Position numbers and translations under genes: made by a program. A stretch of DNA of 64,000 nucleotides, taken from the NCBI GenBank assembly GCA_032622095.1, contig CP136061.1, positions 258,572,077 to 258,636,076 on the forward strand. The letters run 5' to 3'. The notes under the pieces were generated by a model, which was given only the letters and a program-made list of their open reading frames with translations, ran no database searches and was not told the DNA's origin. The stretch is from Siphonodentalium dalli (taxonomy: Eukaryota > Mollusca > Scaphopoda > Gadilida > Siphonodentaliidae). Positions 11,846 to 24,130 of the stretch are shown here, piece after piece (positions within the stretch are counted from its first letter, which is position 1; the number at the start of each line of letters is the position of its first letter).

Positions 11846-12837
11846 ATACAGGTAAAACGGACATCTCACATTGAAGTGGTGTAGAACACTCGGTTGGGGG
11901 ATTGATTGGGTTTTAGTATTAACTGATAGCCATATGACAAAGCATCCCGCTCCGCCATGTGTCGCTTTTGCAGTGGTGTCGCAATTATCGAGACTGTGCG
12001 ACGAAGACCATATTATACATAAGAGCCATACAAAAATTCACGAGCTGAGATTGAGATATATTCGCCCTTATTATTTTCGAAGACCAAACTCACATAAGTT
12101 ACTGCAACTAATTAATACCCGAAATGCAAAAAGAAACAGGAAATTGTCGAGTTTCGTCAGAAAGGACTTAGACTTGTTTAAGTCCTCTTGAAGCTGAGCA
12201 GTATTAACAACATAAACCCCACTAACTTGACCACATAGAACACTTTTATTAATATAAATATATTACTATTGTCACCATATATGACAGCAACAAGCAGAAA
12301 TAACAATATTTCCATATACACACATGTTTATACTCTATTATATTATAACGCATGTGCATGCATATATCTATATGTATCTAATCTAATTTTGATAATATTT
12401 GTAATACCACTATATGATGACCAGAATAAAACAGAATTGACTCGAATTGATATGAATGGATACACCCATTCGTGGTAGACGATGAACTCTCCAGGAGCGT
12501 GTATGTAGCAGAATCGTTCTTCAGTGATAGCGTAGAGTATTCAGTATATGCCAATGTGTTATGTCAATATACATGTATATCATATGTCAGTGTAGGCGTT
12601 GAGCGTGCCCATTTGGTGGATTTACAAAGACTAATACATGGTAAGTAGGTAAGTAATGCTTTGTTCTCAGCCAATTGGTAACTTGGTACATGAGAAAACA
12701 TATAATACACTATGTACACATGAGAACGCTCCGGTCTAAATATTTGAAAATACACATGCAAACAGGAAATACAGAAAACAATAAATACACACCCAATATA
12801 ATATAAAAAAACAAGACAAAAACATTCGGTGTATATA
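11846..12837 (+). other. Gene A 3' flank, probable 3' UTR start
   Basis: An AATAAA hexamer occurs at 12425-12430, about 580 bp after the stop, and is the first canonical polyadenylation signal seen. The frame at 11871-12191 has no recognisable domain and is more likely UTR or intergenic. Otherwise AT-rich sequence without structure. Confidence 0.35.
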
Positions 12838-12895
12838 TACACACACACACACACACACATATATATCTATATATTTATATATACATATGCATGCA
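12838..12895. repeat. AC/AT dinucleotide microsatellite
   Basis: An (AC)n run of about 22 bp is followed by imperfect AT/ATATCTAT repeats. Confidence 0.9.
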
Positions 12896-13759
12896 GTCAA
12901 TAAACGTAAAACTGGAATAATTAAAAAATACAATATAGATAATTGTGTGCATGGAAAAAGCAACCGTCCCAAAATTAATGTGACTGTCAATTGCTAGAAA
13001 ATAACATACATCAGTTCACCAAGCCAACCATTGAATAATGTGCATGGCTATCAACTCATATGATATGTTGCTCTCACAACACATAAAGTATCCAAGTCTG
13101 GTATAGTGACTACTTTTCAATTAGTATAATAGAAGTTGTTCCAGTAGACTAACAAAAGTAGATTGGAATAATGCTAGATACTGGGCTGGTTGGCAGACTA
13201 ATAATTACACCCACTTCATTCTCTATAGTAAATTCCCGTTGAGTTTATTAAAGCTAATGTAATTATATCGCATACTTACATTAGGTCGAGTTTTATCATG
13301 GCAACGAAAACGACACAAGAGTACAAGCGCAATGATAGTTGTAGTCCGTTGCATAGTAACCAGTAACCAGCGACGCTACTTTCTTCGCACTCGCTTCGCA
13401 GAACACTTTTTTGTCCACGAACGGCATTAAAGCCGACAAAAGAATAGTAAATACATATTCAAATGAAGACAATGCCCCTATGAATTAAACATTTCCAAGC
13501 TGTACAAAAAGAATAACTGTTGTCGTATTTGCAACGTTTTATAAGGAAATGCATGGGGCTAAACTTACACAATGTTTTTGTTTTCGTTTCATTTATTTAC
13601 ATTTTCCCACAATACCACAAGAGCTTGTAACTGAAACAATAACTGCCTTAATTAGACTAATTAGCAACTTTTAAGTCATTATGCCCAGCCAAAAAATTGC
13701 AGTTATTAATCAAGTTCCAAACTCCCGTGGTAAGACCGTCACAAGTATATGCATGGTAC
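12896..13759. other. Intergenic, nothing recognised
   Basis: AT-rich DNA without coding frames over 60 codons and without repeat structure I could identify. Confidence 0.45.
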
Positions 13760-13930
13760 CAGGGTTGGGGTAATCGTAATCAGTAATCCTAATCGAAGTT
13801 ATCGATTACAAATTTTTTAGTAATCGCCTATAATCATTAATCATGACATTTTTTGATTACAAGTAATCGTAATCGTAATCGTTTACTTTCAAATGTACCA
13901 GTAATCATGATTACATTTTGATTACTTTTA
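13760..13930 (+). mobile_element. Single hAT-like transposon end
   Basis: The segment starts CAGGGTTGGGGTAATCGTAA and continues with many TAATCGTAATC/GATTAC subterminal motifs in both orientations. A CAGGG-type terminus followed by repeated subterminal motifs is a common arrangement in animal hAT elements. No matching CCAACCCTG end was found downstream, so this looks like a truncated element. The superfamily is inferred from the terminus only. Confidence 0.45.
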
Positions 13931-14623
13931 CTAAAAATATCCATATGGATGGCTATTGGATACTCATAGTCTTATACTGTAGTACTGCGGAGTGTGGACA
14001 GATACAAACAACATATTAGAAAGTTAGTACAATCATGTGTTATATTAGTGGTACACTGTGTACATTCTGGCAGTGTACACATATAACAACACACAACTGC
14101 TGAAATGTTGAATACAGCATGCATGGCAATAAACTTATGATACAGACAATGACATGTTCTAATATGAATACAATATGCTAGACAACTTCAATTAGGATTA
14201 AATATTATTCGGACTGCTGCAGACAATGGCTGTAGAGTCATACTGGTATATAGGGCTAACTAACTGAACAAAGCAGGTGTGATGTACATCGGTAGACCCA
14301 ATTAGCTGGTTTGTCATTTACTGCATCATGCAGTTAAGCCTCATTTAATCCTCATCAGGATATGAATGGATTATCATCAAATAAGCCTTAGTGTTATATA
14401 TATCCTTTAATTCCTCCGTTAACGAAGAGATCGAACAGTATAATTTAGATGTTTACACAATTGCAATGAACAAATGAATGAATACAAAGAAAAAAACGAA
14501 TAAATAAATAAACATTAATGTATGTCGTAGACAGATAAGCCAGCCATATATTAGACGAGGCAGTCATGCACACACATATCGAGACAGGTCGGTAAGCAGA
14601 CAGTTGTTCATACATACAACATG

Positions 14624-14650
14624 TCATACATACATACATACATACATACA
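14624..14650. repeat. CATA tetranucleotide microsatellite
   Basis: About seven CATA units directly abut the left arm of the giant inverted repeat. Confidence 0.9.
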
Positions 14651-14654
14651 TTTT

Positions 14655-15542
14655 ATAGACATATTCATGATATATCAGTCGCTAAGCTCCAATTCAACAA
14701 GAGACATATTATGAAAATAAATATATAGAGATGATATTTACGAGGCTTCAATTGGAAATATTATTTTATAAATTGCTAATATATGCAAGCCTAGGTCATT
14801 CTGCAGGATACACACAATTCCATAATTCTTTTAATAATTCCTTATTTAAGGAATTATCTCGGTTTCCTAATGTAATTACACGGTCTAAAGCATATGCCGA
14901 ATCACAAACCTATCAATCGCGAAGCGATTTATAAGAGTTTCTGATTCGGCATATGCCGTTAGACTGTGTAATTACATTAGGAAATCGAGATTATTTTGGT
15001 TTCGTCCTTGACATACGCTTCGGGAAAAACCCGCTCGATATAGCAATGGATCGATATTATTCGGACGGAAACGGGGCGAGTTGCCTTCGGCTCAAGTCGT
15101 CACAGATCCTATTCGGACAGTGAATCTCTTTCGGTCCGTTATTTGAGAAGTTATAGTTACTCGTTTCAACCGTCTGTTAAGGTCGAAATTGTTTCTAAAA
15201 TCAATATTTAACAATTATTGGCATAATTATAGGAAATAATCTCGGTTTCCTAATGTAATTGCACAGTCTAACGGCATATGCCGAATCAGAAACTCTTATA
15301 AATCGCTTCGCGATTTATAGGTTTGTGATTCGGCATATGCCTTTAGACTGTGTAATTACATTATTAAAAAAATATGGAATTGTGTGTATCCTGCATAATG
15401 ACATAGGCTTGCATATATTAGCAATTTATAAAATAATATTTCCAATTGAAGCCTGGTAAAAATCATCTCTATATATTTATTTTCATAATATGTCACTTGT
15501 TGAATTGGAGCTTAGCGACTGATATATCATGAATATGTCTAT
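14655..15542. mobile_element. Giant foldback element: two arms above 300 bp, each with its own palindrome
   Basis: The left arm (14655-14996) and right arm (15232-15542) are long, near-identical reverse complements, starting ATAGACATATTCATGATATA and ending with its complement. Each arm contains a second hairpin of about 140 bp (left 14852-14990) built on ATTCGGCATATGCC flanked by TTTCCTAATGTAATTA-type stems and centred on TCGCGAAGCGA. The left arm has about 30 extra bases around CCTTATTTAAGG. The 235 bp spacer is richer in CG-containing motifs such as TTCGGACGG and encodes nothing recognisable. No target-site duplication is evident at the edges. Confidence 0.85.
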
Positions 15543-16185
15543 GAACTGACAATAGTGACTTGATGTCAAGATTGAGTGTACTGTCCTGAGATGTCATCAG
15601 CTTAAAATATATTACAGCCAAGTATCGAAAACACATGTTCGGTTCGTGTAATTGCTTGTATGGGAATATTACATCTCACTGGATATGCAGGGGATATGCC
15701 GGGTATACCTAATATTTGTGTTTGTAAAATTGGATGCATATACATTATAATAGTGTTATAGTATCACTAATATGCAGCTTCAGGTGGGTTACTGTATCTG
15801 TCCGATATATATATATATATATATCTGTACATTAGAATTTCCATTTAGCAGTATGGACTTTGAACCCCCAGGTAGACATACCATACTTTCACCACACACT
15901 GACCTGGAAAATCAATACATGCATATGGTAGACAAATGCCTGTCAGCCAGTATTTGAAAACAAATTCAATTAAAACAGCTTTGAATCAGGTTAAACTAAC
16001 ATCTGAACTAAAACTGATCATATTCCCAGTCATATGAGTGATATACTTAGAGTGTTATACCGTTTTAGACAAAACATAGTGAAAATGGGGGTGTGTCCCA
16101 AATACAGGAAGTTACGGACGAATTTGATAAGTACTCGATGGCGGAACGCAACCGTAATGCACCTGGAACTAAATAATAACAGTGA
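15543..16185. other. Intergenic, no supported gene
   Basis: It contains an AT dinucleotide run near 15808-15824. A frame starting at 16034 overlaps the candidate exon at 16186-16440 in another phase and lacks support. Confidence 0.4.
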
Positions 16186-16440
16186 GCCTATGTACTCCCA
16201 ACCGTATGTGGTAATGATGCATCAGCACCAGAAAACAAACGAAAATCAAATATAAAACTGGTCGCAACTTCTAAACACGGGCTATTGTCTGTGGAACCGA
16301 ATCTGCAGTGCTTACAACTTGGTCACACGAAAGCTGCTACATTTCGGATCATGGTAAATTCCACCGTTACGGCCGCGTTTGAGAATTACACCAATATCAC
16401 GGTCGCAGTTCCCGTAAAACTTACGGGATGTTTTGACAGT
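16186..16440 (+). CDS. Candidate internal exon, function unknown
   Basis: An 85-codon open stretch follows an in-frame TGA at 16183-16185 and ends at a strong donor (AGT|GTAAGT), phase 0. The translation has balanced composition with N-glycosylation sequons (VNSTVT, FENYTNITV), two cysteines and alternating hydrophobic residues (ITVAVPVKLTG), as in an extracellular beta-sandwich repeat. I do not recognise the family. The true 5' boundary is uncertain: an AG at about 16221-16222 is possible but its pyrimidine tract is poor. It may be a relic exon. Confidence 0.3.
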
Positions 16441-19400
16441 GTAAGTAGTCTCAACTGAATGGCTTTTTAAATTGTGTCATATGGGTTTACTAGCATAAAA
16501 TACAGGTCATGTTCGAGTTCGTGTTCGCCCGCCTATTTCACCATAGTTATTGCTCTTGTTTGAATTTTCACTCAAGATTCCGGATGATACTTTATTAATT
16601 CTATATTGGAACAATTGAAGTTTCGTGTCACGCGTGGTAGTCGATAATAAATTGTGAAATATAATGTTACTACGGTTTATATACTTAAAAGTAGTAAATG
16701 TACAATTTATTTGTGTTGTGAAACTAGAATCTAATTGTTGCATATATAGCTGATAAAGTGCAGTTAAAATTAGGGTCATTTCGCTTGCTTCGAATCCGTT
16801 GCAAATAAGCAAGCGACAAAAATCGTTAGCAAAACGGCGCCTCGCATTCAAGGTACGTTCATACGCTAGCAAATGTGCGCTGCAAACTGTAAAAATGGAA
16901 ACAAAATTCTGCCAGCTGTCGATTAGTGTTAGTAGTGACCAACTTATGACATCGGTTTTTGCGTGATTGCTGATGTCTCTGAGCTGTTTATAATATATAA
17001 AGGACACGGTACGTATTGTCATTTATAGGGGCGTATCAACAATGACCAGCTCCCTTGCTGGGATGCTGCTGTTTGATAGCCCAGGTGCCGTAGGTGTCTG
17101 ACAAGTATGTCTCTGTTTGGGATGTACAACTTATAATTTAAAATTAATTTACCCCAATTTAAATCAATTCGAGAAATTCCACTCTCATCATTTGCATTGT
17201 ATTTGGAAACTTGTATCGCACACTTTTAAACTGTCATCTGAAATTCCTAACCTAAACCTCATGGCAGGAAATTCAGTCAAAACGTAACCATTGCATGCAA
17301 TGTTGAAAAAAAAATTCGGTATAAGTTTAATTTTAACCAATCGGGTTTGGACGTTCTAAGCGGTATTTCAAACTTTCCAACTATTGGGAATTAGAAACGT
17401 AACACAACTATATAGCTGATACGTGCCAACATTCAGTTCATTCAGTTGGTCTTTCTGCCTAAAAATACACCACACTTAGTACGGTTTGTCAAATCATCAG
17501 AACAAAATTCAATGTAATTTTGGCCGCAAATTTTCAACCAATGTTGAGTCAGGCATGAAATGTCCAACTGCTGAATTGCTCAGGGAGCCACCACCCCATG
17601 TCACGCGTCCACAGTGGTAATGTATTGCACTGATTGAAATAAATTTATGAAAATACTGGAATATACATTATTCGTCGTATCACGGATATGCCTACATTTA
17701 GTTGCCGAATGTCCAGTCGCGGGTCCATTAACCGACTTAAACACAGTTTTAAATATACAAGGGTGAAATATTTTCACAACGATGAAAAATTACGATAAAT
17801 CTCGATACACGAGACATATAAGAAGGTTTTTCTGTGTAAAAGTAAACCTCGAATGTGAAAAACCCGACACCCAATGTGAAAAGCGTTCGTGTCCAAACAA
17901 ATGCGCGATATGGTGGCTGGTTATTGACTTTCTTCAGCCTTTCATAATAATTTTTTGCAAACAGTGGGGTAGTGTGGGAAAAGCATGTAAAAAGTTGAAA
18001 TATCAAGGTGTGGCTCGAAAGGTATTCCTCTGTGGCAAAATGTATCGGAATGGTTGGTCTTCACGAATTCATGAGTCGTGCACGTCGGAACTCGCGAATG
18101 TATTGTGGGTGTGGCCAAATGTCAACACTCTGGCCTATGTAACACATTTCGTTCCTTCTGGTCATAAGCCATACCCACAGTTTGAGTACTTGATACGTCA
18201 CGATGTACGGTCACCCTGATACTACCAGTACGCCTAAACATTCCTCATGGCTTGCACCGACAGCAATGAGGTGCTATATTAGAGAACAGTTGCACAACCC
18301 AGACTGCTCAGTGTGACGGTTAGTATATTATATCTGGCCCCATGCACATGGGAGCATTCGGGTCACATAGTTGTCTGTGATTCATTTGTTGATATAATTG
18401 ACTCATAATTTAAAGTAATACATGTATAATCAAGTTATGTTGTAACAATTGGATTTCTGTGTCATATTTTGTGCTGATTTTACCAGGTAGTTTAGAGTTA
18501 TCAGGCTTGTTCTAGCTTCGTGGTAAACAAATAAGAAATATAAATCGATATCAAAATGGCGCAATACATTCACGACACATAAGGTTATGTTCACACAGCT
18601 AGCAATTGTTTAGGTATTTATTCTCATATCACTATCTATTGAATATTATTTGTGATAGTTTTAGGTATATATGTCTAATTTCTCTTATGCTCTGAGTTAT
18701 GGAATACGAATTTTGTGATTATTCAAAACAAATGCTGTAATTTTGCACAACATTTTACCTGTGCCAAAAGTACTATCTATACTCACAATCATGTCCAAGG
18801 TATATAGGAAGCATGAGTTACCAAACAATGTCGCCTTCAGATCCGACTTTTGCCAAGTGATTACTTTTTTGATGATACATGTCAAAACTTCTGGTTCATC
18901 TTTTCACTTGAATCACATCTCGTCGCGATCGATTTAGCGGATAATATAATAAAACGCAACGTTAGATAATGTGACAGTTCGCATACATCTGATCGCCTTT
19001 ATCGACAGTGCCGTTCTACTTGTATAATGCATACAGCAAAAATTAAACTACACTCCTACTTTAAATATTTCTCAAAATTAGATGTAAACAAATTAGCGAA
19101 TGATAGCGTTGGTTATTCACGATTAATGTCATATTAAAACACATTTGGTATTATACATGTAAATGTACGACCACTTAGTAAGCTTCTTCCAATTGCGAAA
19201 CAAAAGAACGCTCATCAAGATACATTATATACCTTGATTAATGTTTGTATAAAATTTAAATCATTATTATTTGCAAACTGTTCACCAATTTCGTTTCCCG
19301 AATGATAGATATAGTCCTTAAAAATAAATAAGAGACCACAATCAATCACTCAACATATCCTCGCGCAAATACCCACATAATCGAACTATAATCGACCTAT

Positions 19401-20427
19401 AATGTGAAAATATGTTCACATTACATCACTTGAATCTCATATAAGGAGATAATAGACTCGTATCCATTATTCCGTTTTATGGCACGAGCCACAATAAAAC
19501 AACACGTTAAAGAGCGTACATCTGATACGCTGTGAGTTGGTAGTCGATAATGAGACTAAAACGCTCTCATTTTCAGTTCATTATCGACTCAATATTAGGC
19601 GATTCTAAGCAGATTATCGACTTAAAACAAATTATATCACAAGATAATGTGAGTATTTTAGGGGGAACAGTTTAAATTACCAGGTTCCAATATAAAACCC
19701 ATACATCTGACCATCAGCAATGAAATATTTCACCAATTGATGGGCGTCATACATGTATATGCGGCCTCCTAGGATTTGTACAAGTCCGTATTCTTTTACT
19801 CACAAATGCAATTTTCCAGTGTCAGGAACGTAAATAAACATCTATTCTCCAAGAATATATTTTGAAAATATGAATCATATGAACAAGGTAGACAGTCACA
19901 AGTCAGTCACCTACTGCTGAGACACCAATCTACATGTGGCGGCTGGGAAGGACGGGTCTTTTGCAGACATTAATCAATGGTTGTCAATTTCAGTCCACAG
20001 CAAGTATGTGTTAGCTTATAAATTTGGTGTTCATGTTGATATATGCCCTTAGTCTAATTATATTCATCTGACGAGAGAGTGTCAGATGTGCAAATCATTC
20101 TTGCCTAACCAATCGCATTTGATCAAATGATATCCCCGTATTACACACCTCATCTTTTGCCACACAAACGTAAAGCTAGACTTACATGTATGCTGCAACA
20201 TATCCCTTACAAAATGGTCCATATTAGACCTAAATATTCATACATGTTCATATTGGACAGATTTGATTCTGAAATAAGCCTATTGTGGGCTTATTATACC
20301 CGTTATTCCGTGGAATGGTGCTGGCCGCAGTAAAACCAAATTATAACTAGAATGCACCCACTGGAGCTGCCTATACTTGCGCCCATCACGCATTTGGCAT
20401 GTTTTGTGGTGTCTTACCACGTTCACT
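16441..20427. other. Long intergenic region without supported genes
   Basis: Two of the longest frames of the window lie here, 16507-17022 on minus (171 codons) and 17782-18219 on plus (145 codons). Neither shows a recognisable domain, splice context or convincing composition, and 17782-18219 has a long overlapping open frame on the opposite strand. Small inverted motifs such as TAATGTGAAAATATGTTCACATTA near 19400 are present. Confidence 0.4.
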
Positions 20428-20493
20428 GCCACTACGAGTTAACTGGTAGTAAACGGTTCCACGGGGACTGCTACTACGAGTTAACTCGTAGTA
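20428..20493. repeat. Hairpin mini-element, copy 1 (diverged)
   Basis: Arms built on CTACGAGTTAACTSGTAG flank a short spacer with GGTTCCACGGGG. The ends match copies 2 and 3 in the TACGAGTTA..TCGTAG box but not in the middle. Confidence 0.6.
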
Positions 20494-20832
20494 ATGTTCA
20501 TACCACATAAATAATAACACAAACCGCAAGCAATGTTGGTATATGCGCCAATACATGCCCAACGATCCCATTGATCGATTTTATATGTATAATTACGATG
20601 GCTTGAGATACAACGATTCCCACAGCCCGAACAAGGGGTGGGGTCCAGATAGAAATCTTGGTAGGATACTCCAATTCACCAGGATCTCTTCTGTACGTCC
20701 CTGAACCATGATATACATCTGCAACTAGACCATTCCCGGACACATTGTGTATATATAAAGGAATTATCGTGCTTTATACAAGTTTTGTCGATCAAATCCC
20801 GGTCAAATGAAAGATGAAACGTGTTATAAAGC

Positions 20833-20915
20833 TCCTACGATATAACTCGTAGTCGGCACCTGGGATGAAACTCGCCAGTGGTCATCGCTGGTGCCAGCTA
20901 CGAGTTATCTCGTAG
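20833..20915. repeat. Hairpin mini-element, copy 2
   Basis: The outer box is CTACGATATAACTCGTAG, then TCGGCACCTGGGATGAAAC, a spacer, TGGTGCCAGCTACGAG and TTATCTCGTAG. It folds on itself as an 83 bp stem-loop in which each stem contains its own small palindrome. Confidence 0.75.
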
Positions 20916-21068
20916 GTAAATACATATTATGTTTTTTGACGTCTTATTCAACGTAGTCTGTACCAATTATCATATATAAATTCATTTACCATGTCTTACA
21001 TACGATATGCTTGTACATGTATAGCACTGTTCGTCATCTTAGACACTGACAACGTAATTGTATTTACA

Positions 21069-21149
21069 TACGAGATAACTCGTAGCTGGCACCAGGGATG
21101 AAACAGTAATAAATTCCGTCCCAGGTGCCGACTACGAGTTATCTCGTAG
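21069..21149. repeat. Hairpin mini-element, copy 3
   Basis: Same architecture as copy 2: TACGAGATAACTCGTAG, CTGGCACCAGGGATGAAAC, spacer, CAGGTGCCGACTACGAG and TTATCTCGTAG. It lies 154 bp from copy 2. Confidence 0.75.
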
Positions 21150-21575
21150 TAGTCTTATAACATGTTTCAGCATCATATGACCCTATATCGGTCGAACCAT
21201 TACTCATATATACGTAAAATATCATCTACTATCGTCAAAACATCAAATCCCATGTTGGCATATGGGATGGAATTACCCATTGGTTTTCGGCAGTGAACGT
21301 GTTAAGGGTGGATACACACATGCATGTAATCTCTGTAATTATCGTGTATTTGGCGTTTTACATGGATCATACAGACCATGTAATATTTGTCCGTTGACAA
21401 CCAAATCATTGCGGCTATGTTTGAGCACAGTGAGTCAAGCTCTGAGCGTACAGAGAGCCGTTGACTGAACGAAGTCGGCAGGCCGCTTAAAATAATTGTT
21501 CGCGCGATAACCCAAATGTTGGACTTTCTGTTTAAATCATTGTCAGTCTTCTCTTGATTTTTATACAGGTGATGG

Positions 21576-21700
21576 GCCCCAGGATTTCCCCAACGCAGGG
21601 GTTATGATCCCCAACATGATGGGGAATATTATCAGGATTTTCTTACGCAGGGGCTATATGATCCCCGACTTGAGGCTATATATGATCCGGAACGCTTCAA
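21576..21700. repeat. Short diverged tandem duplication
   Basis: Two copies of about 60 bp share CAGGATTT, ACGCAGGGG and TATGATCCCC. Confidence 0.55.
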
Positions 21701-22093
21701 TGTGGGGTGGCTAACTCTGAGCTATTTAAGTAAAACATATTATATTGTACCTTTTTGCCCAGATTATTCCGACCGATACATTCAACTAAGTCCCTTAACG
21801 ATTTGAAGCTTTCGAAACCACACGCCAAGCAAGCATGATGGTGTTCTATATCAAACCTGTATACACCAGATGTGTCGCTTCTGGTGTTCGTGCATTAATA
21901 AAATGCCAGATATCACACAGACTTAACTAATTTCCACATCCACAAGAGACGACCTGTTTTGGACTGGCCTTAAATGTCCTGCTAATAGAGAGTTTGACTT
22001 CGTTTATGACTACTCACTTGTCTGGCGTGTTAACAATGAACCGCTCGCGCGCAGGTGATCAATGTTGTCAATTATTGGTGCGGCCATGTCAAA

Positions 22094-22129
22094 TACATGT
22101 ATTTTACATGGCCATGTAAAATACATGTA
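22094..22129. repeat. Perfect 36 bp palindrome
   Basis: TACATGTATTTTACATGG followed by its exact reverse complement, with no spacer. Confidence 0.95.
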
Positions 22130-23821
22130 GTTTACATGCAGAGATTACATGCATGTGTGTATACACCCTAACCAAGAGTGCTGGCCCCTCGTTTGAGATC
22201 GATAACAAAAATCTAGATATAAAATCTCAGTTCATCCATCGCTGAAATAGTCGTGTGTACCGACATAATATCTCTGTTATCTCAAGTTGATCCGTTACAC
22301 TAATGATAGTCTTAGTAATACGTACGAGTTGTTTGACATTTTAATAGAACAACGTAGACATCGTGCATATAAAGGATGTGAAGACGATTGGTTGCCGATG
22401 ATGCTATAGTATATACAATTTGGGTTAAATTACTAATTTGACTAGAATGATGTCAAGTGTGTATGCCATTGCACTTCAGTGGCAAAAACATAAAAGTAAA
22501 TTACACATACCGACGCAATTAAATAAAAGACATGCGACCATTGGCTAATCTTTGATTAACAGTGCCCTTAGCGACTAATATGTACAGTCTTCGGGAACAT
22601 AACATTGGGTAGTCTATTGCGTTGATAACGAGAAAGCTTGTTTTCCCAATTAATTAATAAGGGATTTTAATAATCCATGTTTTCACATTCACATCGTTCA
22701 GTGCAATTGTTTTTCAATTGATACAACACGAACAACTGTTTGGCCGGACAGGATTTATATGCACCAGGATCTTTCGAAAATGTGTTGAACTTTCCAGAAA
22801 TACGTTCGCACCTCACTGTCTCGGCGAAAAAAAAAACGATTCCACACGGATCTTTTAGACATGATCTCAACTCATTTCTCCGAGTTCCAAGTTACATAAG
22901 ATAGGCTTCTAATGGGCAGTACTATTGCCCACCTTTGTTTTCCATAAAGTATATATATATATTTATAACAATAAAACACGAAGTTGCTGGTAGATGGAAT
23001 GGTTAAGCCCGTCCGTATAAAACGAGTCTCAACTATCTGGACATCGACGCGATTATGTCTGGTGTTGTGTGCGCCCATGTAGCTTGTGACGTCCCGATGT
23101 GCGTCGTGACGTCATCGCGTCTTGATCGGTTTCCAGAAAGAACTCATTCAATATTGTTCATTTATGAACGATTTATTACCAAAATAAAACCAGATAACAA
23201 AGCAAATTAAGTATATATGAGGATTTAAATTACAATTGATGCAACTATTTCATATTATTTCGCGTGCATTATTTACATTATGCACTTCCGGTATGACGTA
23301 ACATATTCACTGAAGGACAGACAAATAAACAGACTGACAAATATCCGCACCGAAAACATTACTTGCGTCCAGCATGGACTGGCGCAAGTAAAGAGCCTGA
23401 ACCTGGTTAGTTGTGTCAATATATTGGACTTTTTTTTCAAAACCAGACTTTTCGGTCCATCTATAGAGCGGACTTTGAGATTAAATAATGCAAATATGAG
23501 CTTATTATGCACAATTAAAATAAGTCCGGTGTGTGCTTATTTTCACGAGAACAGGTGTACGTTTAGAATTCATTGTATTGTATTAATTCACTAGTCATAC
23601 CCAATTGTTTTTCAGTCAGTTGAGTGGAGGTCCATGTAAGTTGTAAGAACTTGTCGTCCAATATCTATATTTTCATGATACCAAATCAATATTTAAATCA
23701 TTGATATAATACCGTGACAACATACATCAGAAGAGATATTACATATGAAAATACATGTCACCAGGACACGAATGCAACAGGTAGTTCACGTTCGCATCTT
23801 CCTGGAATTTACGTAGTCGTT
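22130..23821. other. Intergenic, nothing recognised
   Basis: AT-rich DNA with short random frames on both strands and no repeats beyond small inverted motifs. Confidence 0.4.
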
Positions 23822-23835
23822 TCAAATGATTTACA

Positions 23836-24116
23836 TGGGGCCTCGGTGGCTCAATCGGTTAGGGGTACAACTCCAAGCCGTTTCGCACTCCAGCGCTGGC
23901 GATTAGGGATCAAATCCACATGTTTCCATCGAATTCGTTATCTGGTGGAGTTACCAGTTATGCCGCACATGGTTGACGGGTTTATCAGCCATTGAAATCA
24001 CTGTTAGATTAGTCGCAAGTGTGCGGATTTCCCCCACCACTAAAACTGGCAATGTCGTGATATGGCCTTAGTGGCTAAAGCGACAATAAACCCCAATCAA
24101 TCAATCAATCAATCAA
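23836..24116 (+). mobile_element. tRNA-derived SINE, full length
   Basis: The head GGGGCCTCGGTGGCTCAATC contains a Pol III A-box-like TGGCTCAATCGG, and a B-box-like GGATCAAATCC lies about 50 bp further on. A non-tRNA body (GTTATCTGGTGGAGTTACCA, AAATCACTGTTAGATTAGTC, ACTGGCAATGTCGTGATATG) leads to a CCCCAATCAATCAATC tail. A 14 bp target-site duplication, TCAAATGATTTACA, flanks it at 23822-23835 and 24117-24130. The frame over its 5' half is not a gene. Confidence 0.9.
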
Positions 24117-24130
24117 TCAAATGATTTACA

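Noticed and set aside
16507-17022. 171-codon minus-strand frame, the longest in the window
   Set aside because: No recognisable domain, signal peptide, splice or promoter context. It begins and ends in AT-rich DNA and ends with a GRTRTRT-type low-complexity tail.
17782-18219. 145-codon plus-strand frame with several cysteines
   Set aside because: Cysteine spacing fits no family I know, there is no signal peptide, and the opposite strand is also open over 85 codons, suggesting chance or a decayed repeat.
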